A stretch of 23,528 nt of DNA, from positions 1 through 23,528 of the forward strand of contig DUSQ01000001.1 of assembly GCA_012842545.1 (NCBI GenBank), written 5' to 3'. The position numbers and the translations under genes are program-made. The stretch's first letter is position 1. Every line of letters starts with the position of its first letter. The notes below the pieces were generated by a model. That model did not search any database. It saw only the letters and a list, made by a program, of their open reading frames with translations, and was not told the DNA's origin. Positions 1 to 7,912 of the stretch are shown one piece after another. This stretch comes from Coprothermobacter sp. Its GTDB lineage: Bacteria; Coprothermobacterota; Coprothermobacteria; Coprothermobacterales; Coprothermobacteraceae.

Positions 1-860
1 CTCGGTAAAGAAATGGTAAAGATGCAGCCGTGGGGTATGTTTGGTTTGTAATCAATGGTTAAATTATTCAACTCACATGCTTTTTTGGCGATAAACAATC
101 CCAATCCTACGCTCTTTGTGGTGTTGAAAGGGGTAAATAGCTTGTCAACTATTTGCGCTGGCAATCCGGGGCCTTGATCCTCTACGCGTATTTGCTGTTC
201 TTCGATGAAAACTATGGGATCTTTGCCATAAGTAAGTGCATTGTCTATTAGATTTCGGAGAGCCATGAGAAGAAGCTTTTTATTTACTTTCCATATGGCT
301 TCGTGTGTCATTATTACCGGGACATCAAAGATCTGTTTTATAGACTCTGCTATGTCACTGAGGCGAACATCTTCTGCTTCCAAAGCGCTTAAGCTAGTAA
401 AATCCGTAAGCTGCTGAGAAAGCCTATCCAATCTGTTTATGCTTTCTTCAACTTTGGACATGTATGGGTCACTAAGATAGTCCAGTGAAAGTGAGAGGTT
501 GTTTAAAGCATTCCTGATCTCGTGAACGACGTGATAAATGAGAATGTTTACTTGTTGGGTTTGTTCAACCGCCTGTGTAACTTCACGTACTACGATAAGG
601 AGATTTTCTTCTGTAAAACGATGTACTTGAAACGTGCGCTCTCGAGTTGGGCTCATGATGGAGAATGCATCACGGGTTAGTAATGCTTCCCTTATGTCTG
701 CACGTCTAACGTTGACAGAAATAGGTGCATTAGGTATGAAGGAAAAGAAGGGAAGCTCGGTCATTTGTTTTGTTGCCAAGACAACCTTGTTCTCATCCTC
801 CATGATCAGAGCTGCCATGTTCAAGTTCTCAAGTATTTCTAAATCACGGCTGGTAAACAT
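1..860 (-). CDS. Cytoplasmic sensor histidine kinase (3' end cut by window)
   Basis: Autophosphorylating kinase that should feed the adjoining response regulator. My own translation of the minus strand from ATG at 860 gives 286 residues and is open at the window edge; only a few C-terminal residues seem to be missing. Residues 1-95 resemble a small PAS-like sensor region. The H box HEIRNAL puts the phospho-accepting His at 113. The N box is NLIDNAL (203-209), G1 is DQGPG (228-232), the F box LFTPF (241-245) and G2 GLGL (252-255). No transmembrane segment or signal peptide is visible, so it is likely a soluble sensor of an internal signal. A stop codon lies two codons upstream of ATG 860, which fixes the start. 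The gene overlaps the regulator by 17 bases, implying translational coupling. The signal sensed is unknown. Confidence 0.9.
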   Translation of the reverse strand, partial: MFTSRDLEILENLNMAALIMEDENKVVLATKQMTELPFFSFIPNAPISVNVRRADIREALLTRDAFSIMSPTRERTFQVHRFTEENLLIVVREVTQAVEQTQQVNILIYHVVHEIRNALNNLSLSLDYLSDPYMSKVEESINRLDRLSQQLTDFTSLSALEAEDVRLSDIAESIKQIFDVPVIMTHEAIWKVNKKLLLMALRNLIDNALTYGKDPIVFIEEQQIRVEDQGPGLPAQIVDKLFTPFNTTKSVGLGLFIAKKACELNNLTIDYKPNIPHGCIFTISLP

Positions 861-1491
861 ATCCTAAGGCTCTTATGGCTCTGATTCTTTCCTTTAACCA
901 AGGTGCTTTTTTCTTAAGGTTGTGAATGTGCACGTCGATGACTTTGGGGTTCTCAGCTTTATCACTTATGCTTTCTATGAGTTCTTCCCGGGTAAAAACT
1001 TGTCCGGGGTTCTCAATCAGTAGTTGAATTAATCGAGCTTCAGTTACCGTGAGCTGAACACGTTCTCCTTCAGGAGTCACAAGAAAATCGTTTTCCACCA
1101 TGGGTTTAGTTGTGCCATCATCGTTGGTTTCCTGCACTAAAAGGCGGTTTATCCTGGCAATTAGTTCTTTCATTCTTATGGGCTTAAAAACGTAGTCAGC
1201 AGCTCCAAGTTCTAGTGCTTTTACCACATCTTCTTCGCTGCTTCGTGCAGAGATTACAATGACCGGTGTTTTGTCCTTTCGGTGCCTTAGAATTTCCAAA
1301 ACTCTGAAGCCATCCAAGTTTGGAAGCATTAGATCAAGCAAGATCAAACGCCCCCCTGGTTTTAAGTCAAGAAAGGAAGCACCGTCTTCATAATGTTCAA
1401 CTAGAAAGCCAAACTCTTCTAAACGCTGAGAAAGCAACTCAGCAAAAGAAATATCGTCTTCTACGAGGATAATTTTGAGCTTCCCAGTCAT
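844..1491 (-). CDS. OmpR/PhoB-family response regulator
   Basis: DNA-binding partner of the downstream histidine kinase, 215 aa. The receiver domain (about 1-118) has the acidic pair D12/D13, phospho-acceptor D53 in LLDLMLP, S81 and K103 (the FKP motif). The C-terminal winged helix (about 130-215) ends in the family's RIRAIRALGYVY signature. The open frame continues upstream to 1548, but ATG 1491 (MTGKLKIILVEDD) matches the normal start of a receiver domain. The longer start would run into the divergent dnaE. A perfect TATAAT lies exactly 6 bases before ATG 1491 and there is no Shine-Dalgarno, so the mRNA is probably leaderless. Target genes cannot be read from the sequence; autoregulation through the shared dnaE promoter region is possible. 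Confidence 0.93.
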   Translation of the reverse strand: MTGKLKIILVEDDISFAELLSQRLEEFGFLVEHYEDGASFLDLKPGGRLILLDLMLPNLDGFRVLEILRHRKDKTPVIVISARSSEEDVVKALELGAADYVFKPIRMKELIARINRLLVQETNDDGTTKPMVENDFLVTPEGERVQLTVTEARLIQLLIENPGQVFTREELIESISDKAENPKVIDVHIHNLKKKAPWLKERIRAIRALGYVYQP

Positions 1492-1497
1492 AGCTCT

Positions 1498-1505
1498 ATT
1501 ATAAT
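1498..1505. promoter_or_regulatory. Shared palindromic -10 element for divergent regulator and dnaE promoters
   Basis: The 8-base palindrome ATTATAAT contains a perfect TATAAT on both strands: plus 1500-1505, minus 1503-1498. On the minus strand it is 6 bases from the regulator ATG (1491). On the plus strand it is 10 bases from the dnaE ATG (1516). No convincing -35 was found at 16-18 bp on either side; TTGAGC at 1475-1480 would need a 19-bp spacer for dnaE. Neither gene has a Shine-Dalgarno in the tiny leader. The -10 identity is seen; promoter activity is inferred. Confidence 0.65.
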
Positions 1506-1515
1506 AAACGTTGGT

Positions 1516-4500
1516 ATGACGAATCAGTTTGTGCACTTGCATGTTCACAGCGCTTATTCTTTACTTGACGGTGTGACTTTGCCTAAAAAGTTGGTCCAGC
1601 GGGCAAAAGAGCTTGAGATGCCTGCAATAGCCATAACTGACCACGGAGTTACTTATGGCTTGGTGGAGTTCGTCAGTGAAGCCCAGAAATTGGGAATAAA
1701 ACCCATAGTAGGCGTGGAAGGTTATCAGGCGCAAAGAGATAGAAGAAAAAAGGAAGGCAACAAGGATAAAGAACCTTTTCACCTCGTTCTGCTTGTTAAG
1801 AACGCCGCAGGCTTTAGAAACTTGAACATCTTGCTTACAAAAGCCTACTTGGAAGGTTTCTACTACAGGCCAAGATTTGATTGGGAGCTTTTGGAGCAGT
1901 ATCATGAAGGTCTCGTAGCGTCATCTGCTTGTTTGGCTGGTGCAATCCCACGTGCTCTTCTGGAAGGCGATGAAAAGAAAGCATTGGAGCTGGCAGGGCG
2001 TTATCAAGACATTTTTGGCAAGGGGAACTTCTATCTGGAAATAATGGACCATAATTTGGCAGAACAGCAGCGAGTTAACAAAGCCATTGTTGAGCTCTCT
2101 CGTCGAACAGGTATCCCATTATTAGCCACAAATGACGTCCACTACGGGCGTCCTGAAGAATACTCCATACAGGATGTACTCATGGCAATTGCCACTGGTA
2201 CCACCCTAAATGATCCGAACCGTTTCAAATACGAGACTGACCAGATGTATTTAAAATCCGCTGAGGAGATGTGGGAGCGTTTTTCGGAAGTACCTGAAGC
2301 TTTGACTAACTCTTTGGCCATTGCCGAAATGGTGGACTTCACTTTGCCACTTGGAGAGCAACATTTGCCAAAATTCTCTGTACCTGAAGGTTACACAGAG
2401 AATTCTTATTTGAGAAAACTCACTCAGGACGGGCTGCGCAAAAGGTACGGTGAGAATCCGGCTAAAGAAATTCTTGACCGCATGGAGTACGAACTTGCAG
2501 TCATTGAGAAGATGGGATTTGCCGGCTATTTCCTCATTGTGCAGGATTACATAAACTGGGCGAAATCTCAAGGAATTCCAGTGGGGCCAGGGCGAGGTAG
2601 CGCTGCGGGTTCCTTGGTAGCTTACTTAACAGGCATAACTGATGTGGATCCTTTGAAGTACGGTCTGCTTTTTGAAAGATTCTTGAACCCCGAGCGTATT
2701 TCCATGCCTGACATTGATGTGGACTTTTGTGCCCGCAGGCGTGACGAAGTTCTGCGGTATGTTCGAAATAAGTACGGAGAAGAAAACGTGGCGCAAATAG
2801 CAACCTTTGGTACGCTGGCTGCTCGTGCTGCCATCAGGGATGTGGGTAGAGTACTTGGTGTGCCTCTGGCACTGGTAGACCGGCTTTCCAAAAGCATTCC
2901 TCCAAACATGGAACTAGCGCAGGCTGAAAAGTTGGAGGACGTGCGCAGTCTCATAAACCAGTACCCAGAGCTGGGGAAAGTCTTGGAGATAGCGAAGCAG
3001 GTAGAAGGTTTGCCCAGACACGCTTCCACTCACGCCGCTGGCGTAGTTATTTCAGATAAACCTCTTTACGAGTATGTGGCTTTGCAAGCTTCTTCAGATG
3101 AAGCTGGTATTAACGTTACTACTCAGTTAGCAAAAGATGATGTTGAAAAACTTGGCTTGCTCAAGATGGATTTCCTTGGTCTTAGAAACATGACTGTGAT
3201 CAGTGACGCGCTGAAATGGATAAAACAGCGCCATGGCAAAGATATTGACCTTAGCAGTCTTCCCAAAGATGACCCAAAGGTTTATGAAATGCTTTCTGCT
3301 GGCGAAACAGTGGGGGTGTTTCAACTGGAAAGTTCGGGCTTCCGTTCTTTTTTGAAGGATCTCAAACCCACGAAGTTTGAGGAGATCATAGCCGCTGAGG
3401 CCCTTTATAGGCCAGGTACGCTGGGCAGTGGTGGAGTCAAATCCTATGTGGACAGGAAGCATGGTAGAGAACCTGTTGACTATTTTCATGATGATTTGAA
3501 GCCCGTATTAGAGGAAACTTACGGCATTATTGTGTATCAGGAACAGATCATGCAGATTGCTTCAATCATAGCTGGCTATTCTTTGGGTGAAGCTGACGTT
3601 TTACGTAGAGCTATAAGTAAGAAAAAAGAAGAGGAAATATTGAAACTTCGTGAAGACTTTGTCAGCCGCGGTCTGCAACGCGGTTATGCTAAGGAGACCG
3701 TTGAGAAAATCTATGAGACCATAGTGCATTTTGCGGAATATGGTTTCAATAAATCTCATTCAGCGGCTTACGCTCATGTGACTTACTATACTGCTTGGTT
3801 GAAGGCTTACTATCCCACAGAGTATTTTGCAGCACTACTGGCTAGTTTCGTGGACAACACCGAGAAGCTCAAAGTTTACATTTCCGAAGCACGAAGATTG
3901 GGCATAAGAATACTGCCGCCTGATGTGAACAAGTCAGAGCATTACTTCATTCCGGAGGGTGAAAACGAGATACGTTTTGGTTTGCTGGGTATTAAGAATG
4001 TGGGCTTGGCTGCCGTCGATGAGATTTTGAAGACCAGAGAAAGTGGTGGGCCATTCACCTCGTTTCAAGATTTTCTGTTACGCGTGAACGACCGCGTGGT
4101 TAACAAGAAGGTTACGGAAAGCCTTATCAGAGCTGGGGCTTTTGATAGTTTGGGTGATAGAAAAAGTTTACTGCGTCAACTTTCCACTGGAATAACTACC
4201 CAAACCCTTTTCCAGATTGAGGATACTTCAAACGACGACATCAACTTAGATCCCATGGAGGATGAGCGCGAGTACTTGGGGCTTTACATAACCACACACC
4301 CTTTGGAGCGGTATATGGCTATTTTGACCAGTCAGAACTTGACAACGTTGGATTCCTTGGAAGAAATACAGGGCCTGGTACAAGTGGGTGGTTTCGTTTC
4401 TAGTACCCGAGTAAGAAAAAGCAGAAATAACAATCAGTACATGACTTTCACCTTGGAGGACTTAACATCGCAAGTGGAGGTAACAGTTCTGCCTCAAAAA

Positions 4501-4902
4501 TTCGATGCTTTTAAGGCAATTATCTCAAAGCCTGGAATAATCACGATGACTGCCAGGGTGGAGTCTGAAGATGAAAAAAGCAGACTCATCGCGGAGTCAT
4601 TGATTTCGTTTTCACCGCTTAGTGAACTTGACGATAGACTAAGGGAACTGGACGGCAAAGGTGTTTTGCGCATTGTTCTCAGGTCTGAACAGATCACAAT
4701 AGACAAACTTAAGAAACTGAAGGTTCTTCTGAGACAGCATAAAGGGCCTACACCCGTGGAGTTTACTGTTCATTTAGATGGGTCCATTTACCGAGTTCTT
4801 CTACCCAATAATTACTGGGTTTCCTTCAGTGCGGAGCTGCAAGAGGCCCTTTTCAGCCTTTTTAATCCCATGAACGTTTCTTTTCGGAGCTTTAGTGGAT
4901 GA
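1516..4902 (+). CDS. dnaE: DNA polymerase III alpha subunit, DnaE type
   Basis: Main chromosomal replicase, 1128 aa, near the usual length for DnaE. The N-terminal PHP domain starts HLHVHSAYSLLDG (from His7). The polymerase core has PGRGSAAGSL (358-367) and the PDIDVDF motif with catalytic D401 and D403 (P at 398). The third catalytic Asp is D552 in LKMDFLGL. The helix-hairpin-helix region follows (about 800-860), then an OB-fold near residues 950-1000 (VGGFVSSTRV). The start ATG 1516 fits the family, which begins a few residues before HLHVH. It has no Shine-Dalgarno and sits 10 bases after a TATAAT, suggesting a leader of only about 4 bases. The stop overlaps the rsmG start (ATGA). No DnaQ-like exonuclease domain is inserted, so this is not PolC. 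Confidence 0.98.
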   Translation: MTNQFVHLHVHSAYSLLDGVTLPKKLVQRAKELEMPAIAITDHGVTYGLVEFVSEAQKLGIKPIVGVEGYQAQRDRRKKEGNKDKEPFHLVLLVKNAAGFRNLNILLTKAYLEGFYYRPRFDWELLEQYHEGLVASSACLAGAIPRALLEGDEKKALELAGRYQDIFGKGNFYLEIMDHNLAEQQRVNKAIVELSRRTGIPLLATNDVHYGRPEEYSIQDVLMAIATGTTLNDPNRFKYETDQMYLKSAEEMWERFSEVPEALTNSLAIAEMVDFTLPLGEQHLPKFSVPEGYTENSYLRKLTQDGLRKRYGENPAKEILDRMEYELAVIEKMGFAGYFLIVQDYINWAKSQGIPVGPGRGSAAGSLVAYLTGITDVDPLKYGLLFERFLNPERISMPDIDVDFCARRRDEVLRYVRNKYGEENVAQIATFGTLAARAAIRDVGRVLGVPLALVDRLSKSIPPNMELAQAEKLEDVRSLINQYPELGKVLEIAKQVEGLPRHASTHAAGVVISDKPLYEYVALQASSDEAGINVTTQLAKDDVEKLGLLKMDFLGLRNMTVISDALKWIKQRHGKDIDLSSLPKDDPKVYEMLSAGETVGVFQLESSGFRSFLKDLKPTKFEEIIAAEALYRPGTLGSGGVKSYVDRKHGREPVDYFHDDLKPVLEETYGIIVYQEQIMQIASIIAGYSLGEADVLRRAISKKKEEEILKLREDFVSRGLQRGYAKETVEKIYETIVHFAEYGFNKSHSAAYAHVTYYTAWLKAYYPTEYFAALLASFVDNTEKLKVYISEARRLGIRILPPDVNKSEHYFIPEGENEIRFGLLGIKNVGLAAVDEILKTRESGGPFTSFQDFLLRVNDRVVNKKVTESLIRAGAFDSLGDRKSLLRQLSTGITTQTLFQIEDTSNDDINLDPMEDEREYLGLYITTHPLERYMAILTSQNLTTLDSLEEIQGLVQVGGFVSSTRVRKSRNNNQYMTFTLEDLTSQVEVTVLPQKFDAFKAIISKPGIITMTARVESEDEKSRLIAESLISFSPLSELDDRLRELDGKGVLRIVLRSEQITIDKLKKLKVLLRQHKGPTPVEFTVHLDGSIYRVLLPNNYWVSFSAELQEALFSLFNPMNVSFRSFSG

Positions 4903-5531
4903 GTCAGGAGGAACAGCTCGAATACTTTGCCTCGCAGCTCTGGTTAGCAGATTATCTCCATGGTTATCGTAGCACGGAGGATTTATGGACTTTGGGCGTT
5001 GAAGACAGCCTTGCTGTGTTGAATCGTGTGCAGCTTAGTGGCAAGGTCCTGGATATTGGCCCAGGTGGTGGCTTACCAGGAATGGTATTGGCAATTGTCC
5101 TTAAGAACGTCCACTTTACATTAGTGGACAGCTCACAGAAATCCTGCAAGTTTTTGACGCAAATGGTAGCCTCTCTGAGTTTAACTAACGTAGAGATTGT
5201 GCATGGGCGCATAGAAGACTTCGGCAAAAAGTACCGGGAAGAGTTTGATTTCGCCATAAGCCGGGCCGTGGCTGAGATTAGAATTCTGGCTGAATATGCG
5301 GTAGCTCCTCTGAAGGTGGGTGGGCATGCAGTGTTTTGGAAAGGACCTTCTTGGGAAGAAGAAATGCGTTCTGCACAAAATGCCTTGGAAAAGCTTAAGT
5401 TGACGTTCAAGGAACACCACGATTATCTTCTTGGCGACCGTTCTAGGACTCTTGTGGTGCTGAGGAAGGAATCTTCCACACCGCCAGGTTTTCCACGCAA
5501 AGCGGGTATTCCAGAAAAAAGGCCTTTGTAG
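4899..5531 (+). CDS. rsmG: 16S rRNA (guanine-N7) methyltransferase RsmG (GidB)
   Basis: SAM-dependent enzyme that methylates N7 of G527 (E. coli numbering) in 16S rRNA; 210 aa, normal length. The SAM-binding motif I is VLDIGPGGGLPG (about residues 49-60), followed by the family block ISRAVAEIRILAEYA and GGHAVFWKG. The C-terminus PRKAGIPEKRPL matches the conserved end of the family. Its start overlaps the dnaE stop as ATGA, so translation is probably coupled. In many bacteria rsmG sits next to parAB near the origin; here it is about 11 kb away from parAB and attached to dnaE instead. Loss of this enzyme is known to give low-level streptomycin resistance in other bacteria. Confidence 0.96.
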   Translation: MSQEEQLEYFASQLWLADYLHGYRSTEDLWTLGVEDSLAVLNRVQLSGKVLDIGPGGGLPGMVLAIVLKNVHFTLVDSSQKSCKFLTQMVASLSLTNVEIVHGRIEDFGKKYREEFDFAISRAVAEIRILAEYAVAPLKVGGHAVFWKGPSWEEEMRSAQNALEKLKLTFKEHHDYLLGDRSRTLVVLRKESSTPPGFPRKAGIPEKRPL

Positions 5532-5545
5532 GAGGTGTTTGTCTT

Positions 5546-6337
5546 ATGTTTTATGTGTCGCTTTTAAAAGCTGCTGTGCTGGGTGTAGTTGAAGGTGTTA
5601 CTGAATTTCTACCCATTTCTTCAACGGGGCACTTAATTATCGTTAATCAATGGATTCGTTTTTCTGAGCCATTTAACGCCTCTTTTGATGTCATCGTGCA
5701 AATGGGAGCCATTTTGGCAGTGGTAATTCTTTTTTGGAATGAATACAACATTTTCTCCTCTAAAGAAAGAAAGCATGTGCTCATAAATTACCGGAACATT
5801 ATCATTGCTTTAATTCCTGCTATTATCGTCGGAGCCACTCTTGGTGATGCCATTCAGACTTACCTTTTTTCGGTTTTAACTGTGTCCATTATGCTTATTT
5901 TGGGAGCTTTATTTCTTTGGTACGCTGAAAGAAGTAGCTCAGGAACGGTGCGCAAGGTAGGGAGCATAGGTTCTCTAACTGCATTGAAGATAGGACTATT
6001 CCAACTCCTGTCCTATTTACCGGGTTTCAGTAGGTCTGCAGCAAGTATAGGTGGTGGCATGCTTTCTGGACTCACAAGAGAAACTGCAGCTCAGTTTTCC
6101 TTCATTTTGGGAGCACCGACATTGCTTGCTGCTGGTGGTTATGAACTACTGAAATCTGGTTTGACTTTTACAATGCAGGAATGGGCCATACTCCTTGTGG
6201 GTTGTCTGTTTGCCTTCCTAAGTGCTTACTTAGTAGTAAGACCTTTTTTGCAATTTGTTAGCCAGAAAAGTTACAAACCCTTTATCATTTATCGAATTGT
6301 GCTGGGTACAATACTGCTTCTGTTGTATTTCTTCTAA
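5546..6337 (+). CDS. uppP: Undecaprenyl-diphosphatase UppP (BacA)
   Basis: Integral membrane phosphatase that recycles undecaprenyl diphosphate to the monophosphate carrier for peptidoglycan synthesis; 263 aa, typical length. The first signature EGVTEFLPISSTGHL has E16, E20, S26 and H29, one residue offset from the E. coli catalytic set. The second signature PGFSRSAASIGGGM carries the catalytic Arg. Multiple hydrophobic helices follow. A strong Shine-Dalgarno AGGAGGTG (5530-5537) overlaps the rsmG stop and lies 8 bases before ATG. Co-transcribed with dnaE and rsmG by position (14-base gap). It complements uppS further along the window, which makes the same lipid de novo. Confidence 0.97.
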   Translation: MFYVSLLKAAVLGVVEGVTEFLPISSTGHLIIVNQWIRFSEPFNASFDVIVQMGAILAVVILFWNEYNIFSSKERKHVLINYRNIIIALIPAIIVGATLGDAIQTYLFSVLTVSIMLILGALFLWYAERSSSGTVRKVGSIGSLTALKIGLFQLLSYLPGFSRSAASIGGGMLSGLTRETAAQFSFILGAPTLLAAGGYELLKSGLTFTMQEWAILLVGCLFAFLSAYLVVRPFLQFVSQKSYKPFIIYRIVLGTILLLLYFF

Positions 6338-6352
6338 AACTCAGATCAAGTA

Positions 6353-6370
6353 GTACAATAGTGGTTGTAC
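6353..6370 (+). repeat. Short perfect inverted repeat upstream of the riboswitch
   Basis: GTACAA (6353-6358) and TTGTAC (6365-6370) form perfect 6-bp arms around a 6-base loop, immediately before the aptamer. It includes TACAAT (6354-6359), a possible -10 for the thiamine operon, but no good -35 was found at the usual distance. It may be an operator or a small RNA hairpin, or chance. Confidence 0.35.
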
Positions 6371-6371
6371 A

Positions 6372-6475
6372 GGACCAGGGGAGTCCCTATGTGCGTGAGG
6401 GGCTGAGAGGGTGGCTGTTAGCTACCGACCCTAGGAACCTGATCCGGGTAATACCGGCGGAGGGAGGTTTGGTTT
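6372..6475 (+). ncRNA. TPP riboswitch (THI element)
   Basis: Thiamine-diphosphate-sensing aptamer in the leader of the thiamine uptake gene. The conserved core is present: GGGGCTGAGAGGGTGG in the left arm, then GGAACCTGATCCGGGTAATA and CGGCGGAGGGA in the right arm. P1 can be formed by GGACCA (6372-6377) with TGGTTT (6470-6475), two of the six pairs being G-U. The start codon is at 6478, only 2 bases after P1. The candidate Shine-Dalgarno GGAGG (6463-6467, 10 bases before ATG) lies inside the conserved 3' aptamer strand. Ligand binding should therefore block translation directly; no separate terminator stem was seen. Confidence 0.96.
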
Positions 6476-6477
6476 GA

Positions 6478-7287
6478 ATGTTTAAAAACACTCGGATGCT
6501 GGCGGAAGCCGGCATCATGGTCGGTTTAGCATTGGCACTGTGGTACTTTAATGTGGGCCAGTTGCCTCAAGGAGGTTCTATTTCCTTGCAAATGCTTCCA
6601 CTTATTATCTTTGCTCTTAGATGGGGAGCTGGTCCAGGTATTGTAGTAGGCATGGCTTACGGCTTTCTTCACAGTTTACAGGACATGTTCGTGCTACATC
6701 CACTTCAGTATTTGCTGGATTATCCCATCGCATTCGGTTTGATCGGGCTTGCTGGTTTGGTTAAAAACCTGCGCATTAATCGTGTGGTTAGCATTCTCTT
6801 GGCTGTTGCTGTTTTGGTCGGGGGCGTCCTTATTTTCCACTACACCATGGTCAGCACCGGAGAAGTCAAGACACAGATAGCGCAATTGGAGCAGCAACTC
6901 TTAGTAGCCAGTCCTGGTGAGAAGTCAGAACTGGAAGAAGAGCTTCAAGATTTAAAGAGCAAGGCACAGTTTTTTCCCGTGGGTGGTTATGTAGTCCTTG
7001 CTTCTAGTGTGATTGCATTCCTTGCGATTGGTTATGGTTCGTGGAAAAGAACTTATGCCACACCCGTGGAGCTTGGTGCGTTGTTAGGGGGAGCAGGACG
7101 ATTCCTGAGCCACTTTTTAAGTGGCTACGTGTTCTTTAGCCAATATGCTCCGGAAGGAATGAATCCTTGGGTTTATTCTTTAATTGTTAATTTCTTGGTA
7201 GTTGCTCCTTCAACACTACTGGCTTTGGTAGTTATTCTGATTATTTGGCCACCCCTGGAGAAGGCTGCGAATGTCAACCCTGATTAG
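6478..7287 (+). CDS. thiT: ThiT-family thiamine transporter S component with an extra insertion
   Basis: Substrate-binding membrane subunit of an energy-coupling-factor transporter for thiamine; the shared ATPase/T module is not in the window. ThiT hallmarks are seen: LPQGGSISLQMLP (29-41), HPLQYLLDYP (74-83), and RFLSHFLSGYVFF followed by YAPEGMNPWVYSL (208-235), with the likely thiamine contacts H212 and N238. At 269 aa it is much longer than usual (about 180-200). The excess lies at about residues 98-197: a hydrophobic segment (103-120), a charged coiled-coil-like stretch (about 128-163, rich in E, Q, K, L), and a second hydrophobic segment (168-186). The start follows the riboswitch directly. 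It overlaps the next gene by 17 bases. Function is well supported; the insertion's role is unknown. Confidence 0.92.
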   Translation: MFKNTRMLAEAGIMVGLALALWYFNVGQLPQGGSISLQMLPLIIFALRWGAGPGIVVGMAYGFLHSLQDMFVLHPLQYLLDYPIAFGLIGLAGLVKNLRINRVVSILLAVAVLVGGVLIFHYTMVSTGEVKTQIAQLEQQLLVASPGEKSELEEELQDLKSKAQFFPVGGYVVLASSVIAFLAIGYGSWKRTYATPVELGALLGGAGRFLSHFLSGYVFFSQYAPEGMNPWVYSLIVNFLVVAPSTLLALVVILIIWPPLEKAANVNPD

Positions 7288-7912
7288 CCTTAACGGTCAC
7301 GTGGAATCGGGGCTGTTCGAGTTTCTGCGTGAGAACTTCAATTTCAATCAGGTGCTGGGTGTCGACGGTGGCACCCGGCACTTACTAAGAGCCAACATAC
7401 GCCCTAACATGGTTGTAGGTGATTTAGACTCCATGGGCTCCTTCATTGGTGAAGTTCTCGATCTGAGGCTACCCATCCTTATTAGTTATCCGGATAAGGA
7501 TTTTACTGATGGTGAAAGAGCTTTGCAATTAAGCCAAAGTGCACCCGTGGTTATCGTGGGTGTTTGGGGTGAAGAGATCGATCATTTGCTGGGAAACTTG
7601 GCTTTGCTAAAAATGGCATACGGATTAAACAAACCTGCCGTAGCTTATGGTTTCAAAGAAACAATCTTGTTTGGCAGGGATTTTACCCTTCATATACCTC
7701 AGGGCGCTACAATCTCGGTAATCCCAACTGCGGGCACCGTACTAAGCGAAAGAGGTTTCAAGTGGGAGCTCGAAAGCGTGTTTTGGTCGAACTACGCCGT
7801 TCCACCAATTTCTAACATTGTAGCGGAACCCGTTCAGCACATCAGTGCTGATAAGGAGGTTTTTGTACTGGTAAAGGGTTATTGGAATCCTTTTAGCGAT
7901 CTAACGGTTTGA
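7271..7912 (+). CDS. Thiamine pyrophosphokinase
   Basis: Converts imported thiamine to thiamine diphosphate using ATP; 213 aa, normal length. Family motifs are VDGGTRHLL (31-39), GDLDS (50-54), PDKDFTDGERAL (74-85) and IDHLLGNL (103-110). The usual G-x-R-x-D-H motif is present with Glu instead of Arg (G100 E101 E102 I103 D104 H105). GGAG/AAGG sequence at 7257-7264 lies before ATG 7271, and the 17-base overlap with thiT suggests coupling. Both genes sit downstream of the TPP riboswitch, so product feedback controls uptake and activation together. Its last 20 bases overlap the end of the convergent hydrolase gene, leaving no space for a dedicated intergenic terminator. Confidence 0.95.
   Translation: MSTLISLNGHVESGLFEFLRENFNFNQVLGVDGGTRHLLRANIRPNMVVGDLDSMGSFIGEVLDLRLPILISYPDKDFTDGERALQLSQSAPVVIVGVWGEEIDHLLGNLALLKMAYGLNKPAVAYGFKETILFGRDFTLHIPQGATISVIPTAGTVLSERGFKWELESVFWSNYAVPPISNIVAEPVQHISADKEVFVLVKGYWNPFSDLTV

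Noticed and set aside
1492..1548. Longer N-terminus for the response regulator
   Set aside because: It would add 19 residues not found in receiver domains, overlap dnaE, and read through the TATAAT element; the internal ATG 1491 gives a standard start.
7893..7912. Terminator between the thiamine operon and the convergent hydrolase gene
   Set aside because: The genes overlap by 20 bases and I saw no GC-rich hairpin with a T tract on either strand nearby.
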